NCBI GenBank assembly: GCA_963809385.1
Contig: CAWEJL010000006.1
Span: 248,001-312,000 of the forward strand
Direction: 5' to 3'
DNA: 64,000 nucleotides
Source of the DNA: JAKAIY01 sp963809385
GTDB lineage: Bacteria; Chloroflexota; Ktedonobacteria; Ktedonobacterales; JADMIN01
Under the pieces are notes generated by a model. The model was not told the origin of the DNA. It did not search any database and was given only the letters and a program-made list of their open reading frames with translations. Of the stretch, positions 18,334 through 25,861 are shown one piece after another. How positions within the stretch are numbered: position 1 is the stretch's first letter; every line of letters begins with the position of its first letter. Both the position numbers and the translations under genes were made by a program.

Positions 18334-18795
18334 ATGAAGCCGTCTCGACCGGCGCCCACACGCGGCGCACCCTGGTGGGCCGGGCCGTTCCGCTCGGCGC
18401 ACATGGCGCTCTACCGCGCCACTGGCGGCGCCATCGGCCACCGGCTGGGGCCGCAGCGCACGCTGCTGCTAACCACGACGGGGCGCAAGAGCGGGCAGCC
18501 GCGCACCCAGCCCATCACCTACTTCGCGCTGGATGGTCTGGGAGGCGCGCTGGCGCTGGTGGCCTCGAACTGGGGCAGCGACGCGCCGCCCGCATGGTAC
18601 CTCAACCTCATGGCCCAGCCCTCGGCGCGCGTGCAGCTCAAGGGCGATGTGTTCACCGTCACAGCGGAGGTCGCCACGGCTGAGGAGCGCGCCCGCCTCT
18701 TGCCACAGATCACAGCGCGTAACCCCCAGTACGCCCGCTACCAGGCTGGAACCTCGCGCGAAATCCCCATCGTCCTGCTGCGCCGGGAGGGGTGA
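18334..18795 (+). CDS. F420/deazaflavin-dependent nitroreductase-family protein
   Basis: The 153-residue protein has the Ddn-family core TLLLTTTGRKSGQPRTQPIT, then PAWYLNLMAQPSARVQLKGD and REIPIVLLRREG. It carries a longer N-terminus (FRSAHMALYRATGGAIGHRL) than the member at 8739, like Ddn proteins that use an amphipathic helix to approach the membrane. It starts 33 bases after the PH-domain gene with GTAAGGAG upstream, so it may be cotranscribed with it. Confidence 0.87.
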   Translation: MKPSRPAPTRGAPWWAGPFRSAHMALYRATGGAIGHRLGPQRTLLLTTTGRKSGQPRTQPITYFALDGLGGALALVASNWGSDAPPAWYLNLMAQPSARVQLKGDVFTVTAEVATAEERARLLPQITARNPQYARYQAGTSREIPIVLLRREG

Positions 18796-18799
18796 CGCA

Positions 18800-19264
18800 T
18801 CAGAAGCCGCGGAAGGTGGGGCGCTCGTAGGCCGGGCGCGGCCCGGTGTAGTCCGGCGCGGTATGCTCGGCGGTGACGGTGGTCTTGATGTTGCCACGCA
18901 CGTTGAACTCGCCGACGACGCGCATCCACTTCGGGCTAAGCGCCGCCAGCAGGTCATCGAGGATCACGTTCGTCGCGCCCTCGTGGCTGATGGCGCGGTC
19001 ACGGTAGCCGTTGATGTACAGCTTGAGGCTCTTCAGCTCGACGACGCTCGGCCCCGGCGCGTAATCAATCACGATCGTCGCGAAGTCGGGGAAGCCGGAG
19101 CGCGGGCAGACACAGGTAAATTCGGGGATCTCGAAGTGGATGATGTAGTCGCGGCCCGTGTGCGGATTCGGCCACGGCTCCAGCTGGTTGGTGGCGATCT
19201 CCTCTTTGCCATAGCTCCCCGGTACGCGGGGTGACGCCTTCGCGGCGGCTTTCGTCGTGGCCAT
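18800..19264 (-). CDS. queF: NADPH-dependent preQ1 synthase
   Basis: QueF reduces the nitrile of preQ0 to the amine of preQ1 for queuosine in tRNA. The 154 residues match the short unimodular form. The active-site Cys lies in FTCVCPRSGFPDFATI, the family motif with ELKSLKLYINGYRD follows, and the Glu/His residues (ISHEGATNVI) are in place. It is convergent with the nitroreductase-like gene, with four bases between them. No other queuosine gene is visible in the window. Confidence 0.95.
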   Translation of the reverse strand: MATTKAAAKASPRVPGSYGKEEIATNQLEPWPNPHTGRDYIIHFEIPEFTCVCPRSGFPDFATIVIDYAPGPSVVELKSLKLYINGYRDRAISHEGATNVILDDLLAALSPKWMRVVGEFNVRGNIKTTVTAEHTAPDYTGPRPAYERPTFRGF

Positions 19265-19301
19265 CTATCCTGTTCTCCTGTGCGTAATTGAGTGGCGGGC
19301 G

Positions 19302-19336
19302 TGACCTCACCCCCTCTCCCATAGGAGAGGGGGTAA
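19302..19336. repeat. Dispersed repeat R3
   Basis: GACCTCACCCCCTCTCCCAT followed by AGGAGAGGGGGT forms the R3 hairpin, 38 bases upstream of queF. Confidence 0.65.
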
Positions 19337-19394
19337 CAACGGGGAAACATTGCACCCATCGTGATATTGTATCGCATGCGCGGTGGGCCGCTCC

Positions 19395-19521
19395 TGGCAT
19401 CCCCAGCTTCGCCTGTACTCCCTACCTCTTCCCCGACCTGATGGCCGCCGCCATCCAGCGCCAGGACCTGGCCCTGTGGGCGGCGAAGAATGACATTGTG
19501 GTGGCGCGGGGCGAGGAGTAA
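19395..19521 (+). pseudogene. VWA-domain protein 3' end, copy 1
   Basis: GIPSFACTPYLFPDLMAAAI continues to WAAKNDIVVARGEE and a TAA. This resembles the end of bacterial VWA-domain proteins of the CoxE/chelatase type as I recall them. No upstream body of the gene exists here. A second copy with about 85-90 percent base identity by eye lies at 20368-20537, on the other side of the HNH module. Confidence 0.6.
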
Positions 19522-19605
19522 TGAAAACGAGTACAGACCAATGGCGTGCTATGATGCTCGTATGATGCTGGTGATGATCTCACTCACCGAGAGGAGGGGC
19601 GGTGT

Positions 19606-19923
19606 TTGCCATCTCACGATTGCTTCGTTCTGAACGTAATCGCTGGGTATGGTTGGGTACAAGCGCCGTACTATACCATGAGTCATGCGTCTATTGTCAG
19701 TCCTGTAGAGGAAGTGGCGGCGTTTTTTGCGCAAGCCCCTTCCCGTGGGGACATCGCGCGCTTTCAACTCTCTAAAGCCGCTCAGGAACAGATCGCGCGC
19801 CTGCTCGACAAAGAAGATGACGGCGCCTTGAGCACGGAGGAAAAGCGACTCCTCGATGAACTGCTCATCCTCAATGATCTCGTAGCCTTGATCCGTTCAC
19901 AAGTTCCGCACTCAACTCCATGA
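19606..19923 (+). CDS. Small partner protein of an HNH endonuclease
   Basis: This 105-residue protein is mainly helical: PSRGDIARFQLSKAAQEQIA, LLDKEDDGALSTEEKRLLDE, LLILNDLVALIRSQVPHSTP. Small acidic helical proteins of this pattern commonly precede HNH genes in cyanobacteria and Chloroflexota (recollection). The TTG at 19606 was chosen because GAGGAGGGG lies eight bases upstream; the ATG at 19678 lacks any such site. The stop overlaps the HNH start (ATGA), so the two are translationally coupled. Its role, perhaps regulation or stabilisation of the nuclease, is inference. Confidence 0.65.
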   Translation: MPSHDCFVLNVIAGYGWVQAPYYTMSHASIVSPVEEVAAFFAQAPSRGDIARFQLSKAAQEQIARLLDKEDDGALSTEEKRLLDELLILNDLVALIRSQVPHSTP

Positions 19924-20354
19924 GCGAGCGCGTAGGTCCGGCGCTACGAAAACAGGTGGTAGCTCGCGCGCGACAATGCTGCGAGTATTGTGGCTTACCC
20001 GATGACGTAGCGCTGGTGTCGCACCAGCCCGATCATGTCATTGCCACCAAACATGGCGGGCGGACGCGACTCGATAACCTCGCTTATGCGTGTTACTCCT
20101 GCAACCACAGCAAAGGATCGGATATTGCCTCGATTGATCCCACGAGTGGCGCGATTACGCGCCTTTTTCATCCCCGCACAGATCGGTGGCCGGATCATTT
20201 TCGCTGGGATGGAGCGCGGATTGATCCGCTCACGTCGATAGGACGCGCTACCGCTACGCTGCTTCGTTTCAACGAGCCGCAACGCATCACCATACGCGCG
20301 AACTTGCTCCAGCAACACCGCTATCCCTTCGCGGACTGGACGGCGACCCCGTGA
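19920..20354 (+). CDS. HNH endonuclease
   Basis: A 144-residue nuclease with zinc-binding CEYCG near residue 20, the HNH core HQPDHVIATKHGGRTRLDNLA and the second CxxC-type pair CYSCNHSKGSD. The C-terminal half (GAITRLFHPRTDRWPDHFRW) is the conserved extension of this HNH subfamily. It may nick or cut DNA at a specific or structured site; the target is unknown. It overlaps its small partner gene by four bases. The pair is enclosed by two copies of a VWA 3' end. Codon use is less GC-rich than in the neighbours, which suggests transfer. Confidence 0.85.
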   Translation: MSERVGPALRKQVVARARQCCEYCGLPDDVALVSHQPDHVIATKHGGRTRLDNLAYACYSCNHSKGSDIASIDPTSGAITRLFHPRTDRWPDHFRWDGARIDPLTSIGRATATLLRFNEPQRITIRANLLQQHRYPFADWTATP

Positions 20355-20367
20355 CCCCTTCAATCCT

Positions 20368-20537
20368 TGGGGACGCCACGCGCAACGCCGCCGCCCTGGC
20401 GTCCATGGGCATCCCCCGCTACGCCTGCACGCCCGGACCTCTTCCCCGACCTGATGGCCGCCGCCATCCAGCGCCAGGACTTCGCCCTCTGGGCCGCGAA
20501 GAATGACATCGTGGTAGCGCACGGGGATGAGGTGTGA
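20368..20537 (+). pseudogene. VWA-domain protein 3' end, copy 2
   Basis: GDATRNAAALASMGIPRYAC followed, after one extra G near 20436, by FPDLMAAAIQRQDFALWAAK and NDIVVAHGDEV ends at a TGA. It is a longer copy than the one at 19395 and carries a frameshift. It starts 14 bases after the HNH stop. Confidence 0.6.
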
Positions 20538-20605
20538 ACGGGCGCACGTCATCTCTCTATGCCGGGCGCCTGGCAAAAGGGAGCTATGCCACGCCGCGCG
20601 CAAAA

Positions 20606-20650
20606 AGCCCCCTCTCCTCGCGGGAGAGGGGGTTGGGGGTGAGGTCCGCG
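20606..20650. repeat. Dispersed repeat R3 abutting recA
   Basis: CCCCTCTCCTCGCGGGAGAG continues into GGGGTTGGGGGTGAGGTCCG, ending exactly at the 3' end of recA. It may serve as the recA terminator on the minus strand. Confidence 0.7.
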
Positions 20651-21766
20651 CTACTCACCGTCGCCTGGCTCGTCGTCCTCGCCGTCATCCTCGGCCACCG
20701 CCACCGCGACCGCTGGGGCCATCGCCGCGCGAATCTGCGTCTCGATGCTCTCCGCGATCTCAGGATGCGCCCGCAGGAACTCCTTCGCGTTCTCGCGACC
20801 CTGGCCCAGCCGCGTGTCGCCCATCGAGAAGAACGCTCCGGCCTTCTTGACGATGCCCATCTCCAGGCCGATGTCAATCAGGCCGCCCTCGCGCGAGATG
20901 CCCTCATTGAACATGATGTCGAACTCCGCCGTGCGGAACGGCGCCGCCACCTTGTTCTTGACCACCTTCACGCGCGTCCGGTTGCCGACGACCTCCGTGC
21001 CAACCTTGATGCTCTCGATGCGCCGGATATCCATGCGCACCGAGGCGTAGAACTTGAGCGCGCGGCCACCGGGGGTCGTTTCCGGCGATCCGAACATCAC
21101 GCCCACCTTCTCGCGGATCTGGTTGGTGAAGATAACGGTAGTGTGGGAGCTGTTGATCGCGCCGGTCAGCTTGCGCAGAGCCTGGCTCATCAGGCGCGCC
21201 TGGAGGCCGACGTGCGCGTCGCCCATCTCGCCCTCGATCTCGGCGCGCGGCACCAGGGCGGCCACCGAGTCAATCACGATCACATCCACCGCGTTGCTGC
21301 GCACCAGCATCTCGACGATCTCCAGCGCCTGCTCGCCGGTGTCCGGCTGCGAGATCAGCAGATCGTCTTTGTTCACGCCCAGCCGCCCCGCGTAATCCGG
21401 GTCCAGCGCATGCTCGGCGTCAATGATCGCGCAGACGCCCCCACGGCGCTGCGAGTTGGCGATCACATGCAAGCACAGCGTCGTCTTGCCCGAGCTCTCC
21501 GGCCCGTAGACCTCCGTCACGCGCCCGCGCGGCACCCCGCCGATGCCCAGCGCCAGGTCCAGCGCGATCGCGCCCGTGGGGATCGCCTCTACCGAGACGT
21601 GCGCCCGGTGCTCGCCCAGGCGCATGATCGCGCCCTTGCCAAAGCGCCGCTCGATCTGGCTCATCGTCGAATCGAGGGCCTTTTCGCGCTCGCCCGCCCG
21701 CCCGTTCGCGCCCGCGCTGGTCCCATTCAGGCCCGCGGCGGCGCTCGCGCCTCGCTCTGCTGGCAT
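20651..21766 (-). CDS. recA: Recombinase A
   Basis: RecA forms filaments on single-stranded DNA, drives strand exchange and triggers LexA self-cleavage. The 371 residues include the P-loop GPESSGKTT, AIIDAEHALDPDYA, the Walker B strand VDVIVIDSVAALVPR, loop L2 (TNQIREKVGVMFGSPETTPG) and an acidic C-terminal tail (EDDGEDDEPGDGE). The N-terminus has about 25 extra Ala/Gly-rich residues before KALDSTMSQIERRFGKGAIM. A possible SOS box lies about 200 bases upstream. The next gene upstream is a DinB-like protein, so recA is its own unit. Confidence 0.97.
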   Translation of the reverse strand: MPAERGASAAAGLNGTSAGANGRAGEREKALDSTMSQIERRFGKGAIMRLGEHRAHVSVEAIPTGAIALDLALGIGGVPRGRVTEVYGPESSGKTTLCLHVIANSQRRGGVCAIIDAEHALDPDYAGRLGVNKDDLLISQPDTGEQALEIVEMLVRSNAVDVIVIDSVAALVPRAEIEGEMGDAHVGLQARLMSQALRKLTGAINSSHTTVIFTNQIREKVGVMFGSPETTPGGRALKFYASVRMDIRRIESIKVGTEVVGNRTRVKVVKNKVAAPFRTAEFDIMFNEGISREGGLIDIGLEMGIVKKAGAFFSMGDTRLGQGRENAKEFLRAHPEIAESIETQIRAAMAPAVAVAVAEDDGEDDEPGDGE

Positions 21767-21964
21767 GTCTCTCTCCTCTTGCGATCCCCGTCATGGCCGT
21801 CCCGTCGCGTCTCAACGCTCGCGCGCCGTCCATAACGGAGCGGCATAGCTGGTCAGAGCCACATGGAACCGTAAACCGTATCATCGCCTGGGGAACTGGC
21901 GTTCCGCATTCATAGAGCCGCGCACATTTAAGGCGGATGGGGCCGCTCGCGCGTCGCGTTTCTC

Positions 21965-21976
21965 GAACATACGTAC
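21965..21976 (-). promoter_or_regulatory. Possible LexA/SOS box upstream of recA
   Basis: GAACATACGTAC differs by one base from the GAAC-N4-GTTC operator known from Gram-positive bacteria and used in Chloroflexota relatives. It lies in the 350-base gap upstream of recA, 199 bases from the start codon. This distance is long for a repressor site unless the promoter is also distant. Confidence 0.3.
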
Positions 21977-22118
21977 TAGACAAGTGTACGCGATTGTCCG
22001 CCCGCCGTCAACAAGCCGCGCGTCATTCGGCGCCCACACACACGCCCACCGTCACCTGGTCAAACGTCCCACACCGGTATTCTCGCGCGGCGCCGCCCGA
22101 ACGGAAGCCCGCCCAGCC

Positions 22119-22688
22119 CTATGCGCTCGTTTCCTCGCCCAGGGCTTGCGCCCGTAGCTGCTCCAGATCAACGGTGACGCCAAAGGCGGCGGAGAATTCT
22201 TCGTCGTGCTCGCGCTCGTGCTTCCGCAGCGTTCTGAGCAGGCCCCCTACACTCGGCCCGCGCGACGGCTGCCCGTTGGGGTTGACCGGATGCGGGGCCA
22301 GATCGGGGATACGCCGCTCGGCCCATGCGTCGCCGCCCGCCCCGGTCGCCGCCGACATAAGCCGCGCATTCGCGCCCTGCAATCCCGTCAGCAGGTCATC
22401 GCGGCCCAGGCCGTTAAAGCGCTCCACCGCCCGTGCGTTGAAGGCGTCCACATCGCGCAGGGCCAGCGCCAGCTTCGCGGGCAGCGCCCGCAGCGCGCTC
22501 AGCTCGAAGACCGCCGTCGCCCACTCGTCCCACGCCAGCAGGTGCGCCAGCATCGCGTGCGCCGTGCGGCCGCCCGGCATCGCCGGTTCGCGCCAGCGCT
22601 CCTCCGTTAGCTGGTCCGCCAGCGCCAGCGTGATCAGCCGCCGTTCCCGCGCCGACTGAATCAACTCCGCGCTGTCCTCAGCAGCCAT
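22119..22688 (-). CDS. DinB/ClbS-like four-helix protein
   Basis: The 189 residues form a four-helix bundle. Helix 1 is SAELIQSARERRLITLALAD, followed by GGRTAHAMLAHLLAWDEWAT with the conserved His, then HEREHDEEFSAAFG near the end with a second His pair. This is the metal-binding layout of the DinB/ClbS (DfsB) superfamily. Members act in thiol-dependent transfer or resistance; the role here is unknown. ATG at 22688 was chosen for GAAAGGTCGCGGT just upstream. It lies between recA and recR on the same strand. Confidence 0.7.
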   Translation of the reverse strand: MAAEDSAELIQSARERRLITLALADQLTEERWREPAMPGGRTAHAMLAHLLAWDEWATAVFELSALRALPAKLALALRDVDAFNARAVERFNGLGRDDLLTGLQGANARLMSAATGAGGDAWAERRIPDLAPHPVNPNGQPSRGPSVGGLLRTLRKHEREHDEEFSAAFGVTVDLEQLRAQALGEETSA

Positions 22689-22760
22689 ACCGCGACCTTT
22701 CTCTACTCCGCACGCCCAATCCGTGCGCCGGCCATCGATAGCCACGTCTCTGGCTCGCCC

Positions 22761-23363
22761 TTATTGCTCGCGCCGGCCTTCCAGCGCGCGCGCCAGTGTC
22801 CCCTCATCCGCGTATTCCAGGTCGCCGCCGATCGGCAGCCCGCGCGCCAGCCGCGTGATCGTCAGCCCTGGGCGTGTGATCGCTTGCGTGATGTAGGTCG
22901 AGGTGTAGTCGCCTTCCTGATTCGGGTTCGTCGCCAGAATCACCTCGTGGACCGCGTCACCCGTCCGCAGGCGCGCCGCTAGCTCGTCAATCTTCAGGTC
23001 GCGCGGGCCAATGCCCTCCAGCGGCGAGAGCGCGCCATGCAGTACGTGGTAGACGCCGCGAAAGACGCCAGTCCGCTCCAGCGCCAGCACGTCCAGCGGC
23101 TGCTCCACGACGCAGATGACGCCGTGGTCGCGCTCCTCACTGGCGCAGATCGGGCAGGGGTCTGATTCGGTAATATTGCAGCAGATCGAGCACTGGATGG
23201 CGTTCTCCTTGACCCGCGTGATCGCCTCGGCCAGGCGTCGCGCCTGGTCCGCTGGACTACGCAGGATGTAGAAGGTGAGCCGCTGCGCTGTCTTGGGGCC
23301 AATGCCCGGCAGCTTGGCCAGCTCCTCGATCAGCGCCGTGATCGAAGCCGATGTCGTCCGCAT
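22761..23363 (-). CDS. recR: Recombination mediator RecR
   Basis: RecR works with RecO and RecF to load RecA on gaps. The 200 residues hold the helix-hairpin-helix (LAKLPGIGPKTAQRLTFYIL), the four-Cys zinc finger (CSICCNITESDPCPIC), the Toprim core (GVICVVEQPLDVLALERTG; EVILATNPNQEGDYTSTYI) and the C-terminal Walker-like ITRLARGLPIGGDLEYADEG. ybaB lies upstream on the same strand as in most bacteria, but 227 bases away with an R1 repeat between, and dnaX is absent. Confidence 0.97.
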   Translation of the reverse strand: MRTTSASITALIEELAKLPGIGPKTAQRLTFYILRSPADQARRLAEAITRVKENAIQCSICCNITESDPCPICASEERDHGVICVVEQPLDVLALERTGVFRGVYHVLHGALSPLEGIGPRDLKIDELAARLRTGDAVHEVILATNPNQEGDYTSTYITQAITRPGLTITRLARGLPIGGDLEYADEGTLARALEGRREQ

Positions 23364-23395
23364 AACGCTCCTGTGCCGATCTCATCTCCGCCCGC

Positions 23396-23578
23396 ACGTC
23401 CTCCCGGCCTTGAAAGGCCGGGGGGCACGCGACAGCGGCGGCGCCTCTCCCGGCCTTGAAAGGCCGGCGCACGCGACGGCGCCATGAATGGCGCTCCCGC
23501 GCGTCTATGCGCGCCATGGGGGGCATTTATGCCCGCGTACCGTGCGCCGGCCTTTCAAGGCCGCGCGCCTCCCCGTGC
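23396..23578. repeat. Dispersed repeat R1, multi-arm copy
   Basis: Arms CCCGGCCTTGAAAGGCCGGG occur twice about 55 bases apart, followed by GGCGCACGCGACGGCGCCAT, GGGGGGCATTTATGCCCGC and the inverted arm GCGCCGGCCTTTCAAGGCCG. It separates the usually tight ybaB-recR pair. Confidence 0.75.
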
Positions 23579-23590
23579 GCCCGCGCTGGG

Positions 23591-23899
23591 CTAAAATCCC
23601 ATCCCAGGCGGCATCTTCATGCCTCCGGTCATCGCCTGCATGATCTTGGCCTGCGCCTCGGTCGCCTTCTCGAAGGCGTCCTTGAAGGCCGTCAGCACGA
23701 GATCTTCGAGCATGCTCACGTCTTCGGGGTCCACCACCTCGCGGTCGAGCTTGACCGCCAGCGTCTCATACTTGCCGTTGATGGTGATGGTGACGGCGCC
23801 GCCGCCGGAGGTCCCCTCGAACGTGCTGTTCGCCAGGTCCTCCTGCATCTTCATCATTCGCGCCTGGAGCTTCTGAATGTCTTTCATGTTGAATCCCAT
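23591..23899 (-). CDS. ybaB: YbaB/EbfC nucleoid-associated protein
   Basis: The 102-residue DNA-binding dimer runs MGFNMKDIQKLQARMMKMQE, then ANSTFEGTSGGGAVTITING and EDVSMLEDLVLTAFKDAFEK, with the family's Met/Gly-rich tail (MTGGMKMPPGMGF). It usually sits between dnaX and recR and helps organise the nucleoid. The ATG at 23899 follows AGAGAGGAGCC; the longer frame adds 20 unlikely residues. Confidence 0.93.
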   Translation of the reverse strand: MGFNMKDIQKLQARMMKMQEDLANSTFEGTSGGGAVTITINGKYETLAVKLDREVVDPEDVSMLEDLVLTAFKDAFEKATEAQAKIMQAMTGGMKMPPGMGF

Positions 23900-24061
23900 G
23901 CTAGGCTCCTCTCTTGCTGCCCCGCGCGGACTCATCGCGAACGTGTCACGAACCATCACGGAGCGCCTGGATACACGGCCTCAAAGCGTGCGGCGGCGTT
24001 TGGGGATAGCCGCCTCACGCGCGCTTGGCCTATTATACCCCGCGCTTCCGCAGGCGTCCCC

Positions 24062-24556
24062 CTAGATATCTATTCCCGTCAGCCCGTGCATGCCCAGCGC
24101 GTAGCTGATCTCGCCGCCGTGATGCAGGTCATGTTCGAGCACATGCCAGACCACCCAGGCGCGCGACAGATCAACGGGGTCGTCGGGGAAGGTCTGGCGC
24201 ATATCGGCAGGACTCCAGCGGGCCAGGCAGCCGGCCATCAATTGCCAGGTGCGGTCAAGACCCTGGGCTAAATCGGCGGCGGTGGGGGCGGGCGTTACTG
24301 GCTTGCCAGACACCGAGGCCTCGTTCCAACGCGCGTACAGCTTCATTTCCTCGCCGCCGTCCTCGCCCAGGAACCCGGTGAACCAGAAGCTACGGCAACC
24401 GATGATATGCACGGCGTTCTCGCCGATCGAGCGCAAGCCCGGCGCGGCGCGCAGCGTGAGCTGCTCGGCGGTGAGCGGCGCGAGCGCCTCTTTGATACGG
24501 TCCTGGTACGCTTTCCACGAGGTGTAGAACGTCGTGAGCGTGAAGTTGTCTTCCAC
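24062..24556 (-). CDS. DinB-family protein, tandem copy 2
   Basis: The 164-residue four-helix protein reads TSWKAYQDRIKEALAPLTAE, then SIGENAVHIIGCRSFWFTGF and AWVVWHVLEHDLHHGGEISY. The three His of the DinB metal site (VHI; HVLEHDLHHGG) are kept. DinB-like proteins probably act as metal-dependent thiol transferases. The GTG at 24556 aligns with the start of the neighbour; AAGGAGAAGAGG lies upstream. It is about half identical by eye to the gene upstream at 24613-25116 and sits 56 bases behind it. Confidence 0.82.
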   Translation of the reverse strand: MEDNFTLTTFYTSWKAYQDRIKEALAPLTAEQLTLRAAPGLRSIGENAVHIIGCRSFWFTGFLGEDGGEEMKLYARWNEASVSGKPVTPAPTAADLAQGLDRTWQLMAGCLARWSPADMRQTFPDDPVDLSRAWVVWHVLEHDLHHGGEISYALGMHGLTGIDI

Positions 24557-24612
24557 TATGTGCCTCTTCTCCTTGTTTGGCGCACTGCCGAGCGGCAGGC
24601 CGCCACCAGACA

Positions 24613-25116
24613 CTAGATATCCACTCCGGGCAGGCCGTGCATGCCGATCGCATAGCTGAGCTCGCCGCCGTGGTGCAGGTCGTGCTCGATGACATGCCAG
24701 ATGACCCAGCCGCGCACGTATGAGAATGGCTCACCATCCATCACGCCTTCGACGGTGGCGGCCAGGTCGGCGGCGGACCAGCCGGCTAGCGCCTCCGTCA
24801 TCGCGCGCCATGTCGCGCGTAGCCCGGCGACCAGTTCAGCCGCTGTGCGCGGTGGGGCGTCAGGGCGATGCCACTCGCCTATCGCCTCGAACGCCTCATC
24901 CTGTACCCCTAGCTCGCCTGAGAACCAGCCCGCGCGCACGCCGACGATGTGCTTTGCAATCTCGCCCACCGTGCGCAGCCCAGGCCCCGCCTGGAGCGCC
25001 AGTTGCTCCGCCGTCAGCGGTTCCAGCGCCGTAATCAGTTGCTCCTGGTAGGCCTTCCACCCATCCGCCATGATCGCCAGCGTCGGGTCAGCCCACGTCG
25101 AACTCACATCGGTCAT
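24613..25116 (-). CDS. DinB-family protein, tandem copy 1
   Basis: The 167 residues parallel the next gene: DGWKAYQEQLITALEPLTAE, TVGEIAKHIVGVRAGWFSGE and GWVIWHVIEHDLHHGGELSY, ending GMHGLPGVDI. The metal-binding His residues are all present. The ATG at 25116 follows AAAAGGAAGCG. With 24062-24556 it forms a recent tandem duplication on one transcript. Role unknown. Confidence 0.85.
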   Translation of the reverse strand: MTDVSSTWADPTLAIMADGWKAYQEQLITALEPLTAEQLALQAGPGLRTVGEIAKHIVGVRAGWFSGELGVQDEAFEAIGEWHRPDAPPRTAAELVAGLRATWRAMTEALAGWSAADLAATVEGVMDGEPFSYVRGWVIWHVIEHDLHHGGELSYAIGMHGLPGVDI

Positions 25117-25205
25117 CGCTTCGCTTCCTTTTCTCAGGCCATCTCGCGCCATATGGCGCAACACCAGATAGATCATTCCACCGCTCACTCGCCTCTCCGG
25201 AAACT

Positions 25206-25337
25206 GGTGGGCGAATGAATTCGCGCCTCAAGGCCCGCGGCCACAACGTCCGCCTGCGCGGACGCTCGCCCGCTGATCAATGGCGTTGGCGTTGCCTGCG
25301 CGGGCTGGTAGCAGCCCGCCTGGCGAAGCCGCGCGGG
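25206..25337. repeat. Dispersed repeat R2
   Basis: GAATGAATTCGCGCCTCAAG, then CGCGGCCACAACGTCCGCCT and GCGCGG, matches the start of the copies at 14.1 and 38.1 kb. The closing half (CCTGCGCGGGCTGGTAGCAG) is rearranged. Confidence 0.65.
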
Positions 25338-25423
25338 CGCATGCTATACTTTGCGCCAGCGCCCCTCAAGGATTTCCCACGCGGGCGCTCAACCCTGTGA
25401 GAGCGATCAGTCAGCGGGAGCGC

Positions 25424-25846
25424 ATGGTGACAAACGAGACGGAAACGACGACCCCAGCGGCGCCAGCGGCAGGCGCCACGGCCAGCTTTACGCGCGTCCT
25501 CAGCGGCGCCGATCTCGCGCTCTGCTCCTTGCTCGCCGGGCAGGTGGACCTCAGTGGCGAGACGCAGCTTTCGCTGGAGCAGGCGCAGCGCCAGCCCGTG
25601 CCGCAGACGCTGCTCGCCGCGCTGCTCACCGCCGCCGCCGCACAGCTCGCGGGGCTTTCCGCGATCACCCCAATCCTTACCTTCCAGTTGCGTTTCGTCG
25701 AGCAGGCCTATACGGACGAGCCGCTGCGCTTCACGGCGCGGACAGACGATCCGGACGCGACGGGCGCGGTGAGCGTCAACGTCCAGGTGGAGAGCGCGGA
25801 CGGGCGGCTGCTCGTCGAGAGTGTCACGCGCTTTCAGACGCGCTGA
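25424..25846 (+). CDS. MaoC/hotdog-fold protein
   Basis: The 140 residues read ASFTRVLSGADLALCSLLAG, then TLLAALLTAAAAQLAGLSAI and TFQLRFVEQAYTDEPLRFTA, closing VNVQVESADGRLLVESVTRF. This is the order of a hotdog-fold MaoC-like dehydratase or thioesterase. The usual catalytic Asp-His pair of hydratases is not obvious (LAGQVDLSG in place of TGDxNPxH), so activity is uncertain. The ATG at 25424 was chosen over upstream frame because it follows GCGGGAGCGC and the upstream part lies in repeat R2. Confidence 0.65.
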   Translation: MVTNETETTTPAAPAAGATASFTRVLSGADLALCSLLAGQVDLSGETQLSLEQAQRQPVPQTLLAALLTAAAAQLAGLSAITPILTFQLRFVEQAYTDEPLRFTARTDDPDATGAVSVNVQVESADGRLLVESVTRFQTR

Positions 25847-25861
25847 CGCGCGGGGCCGCGC

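Noticed and set aside
20534..21835. 433-residue plus-strand frame over recA
   Set aside because: Antisense of recA with no recognisable motif.
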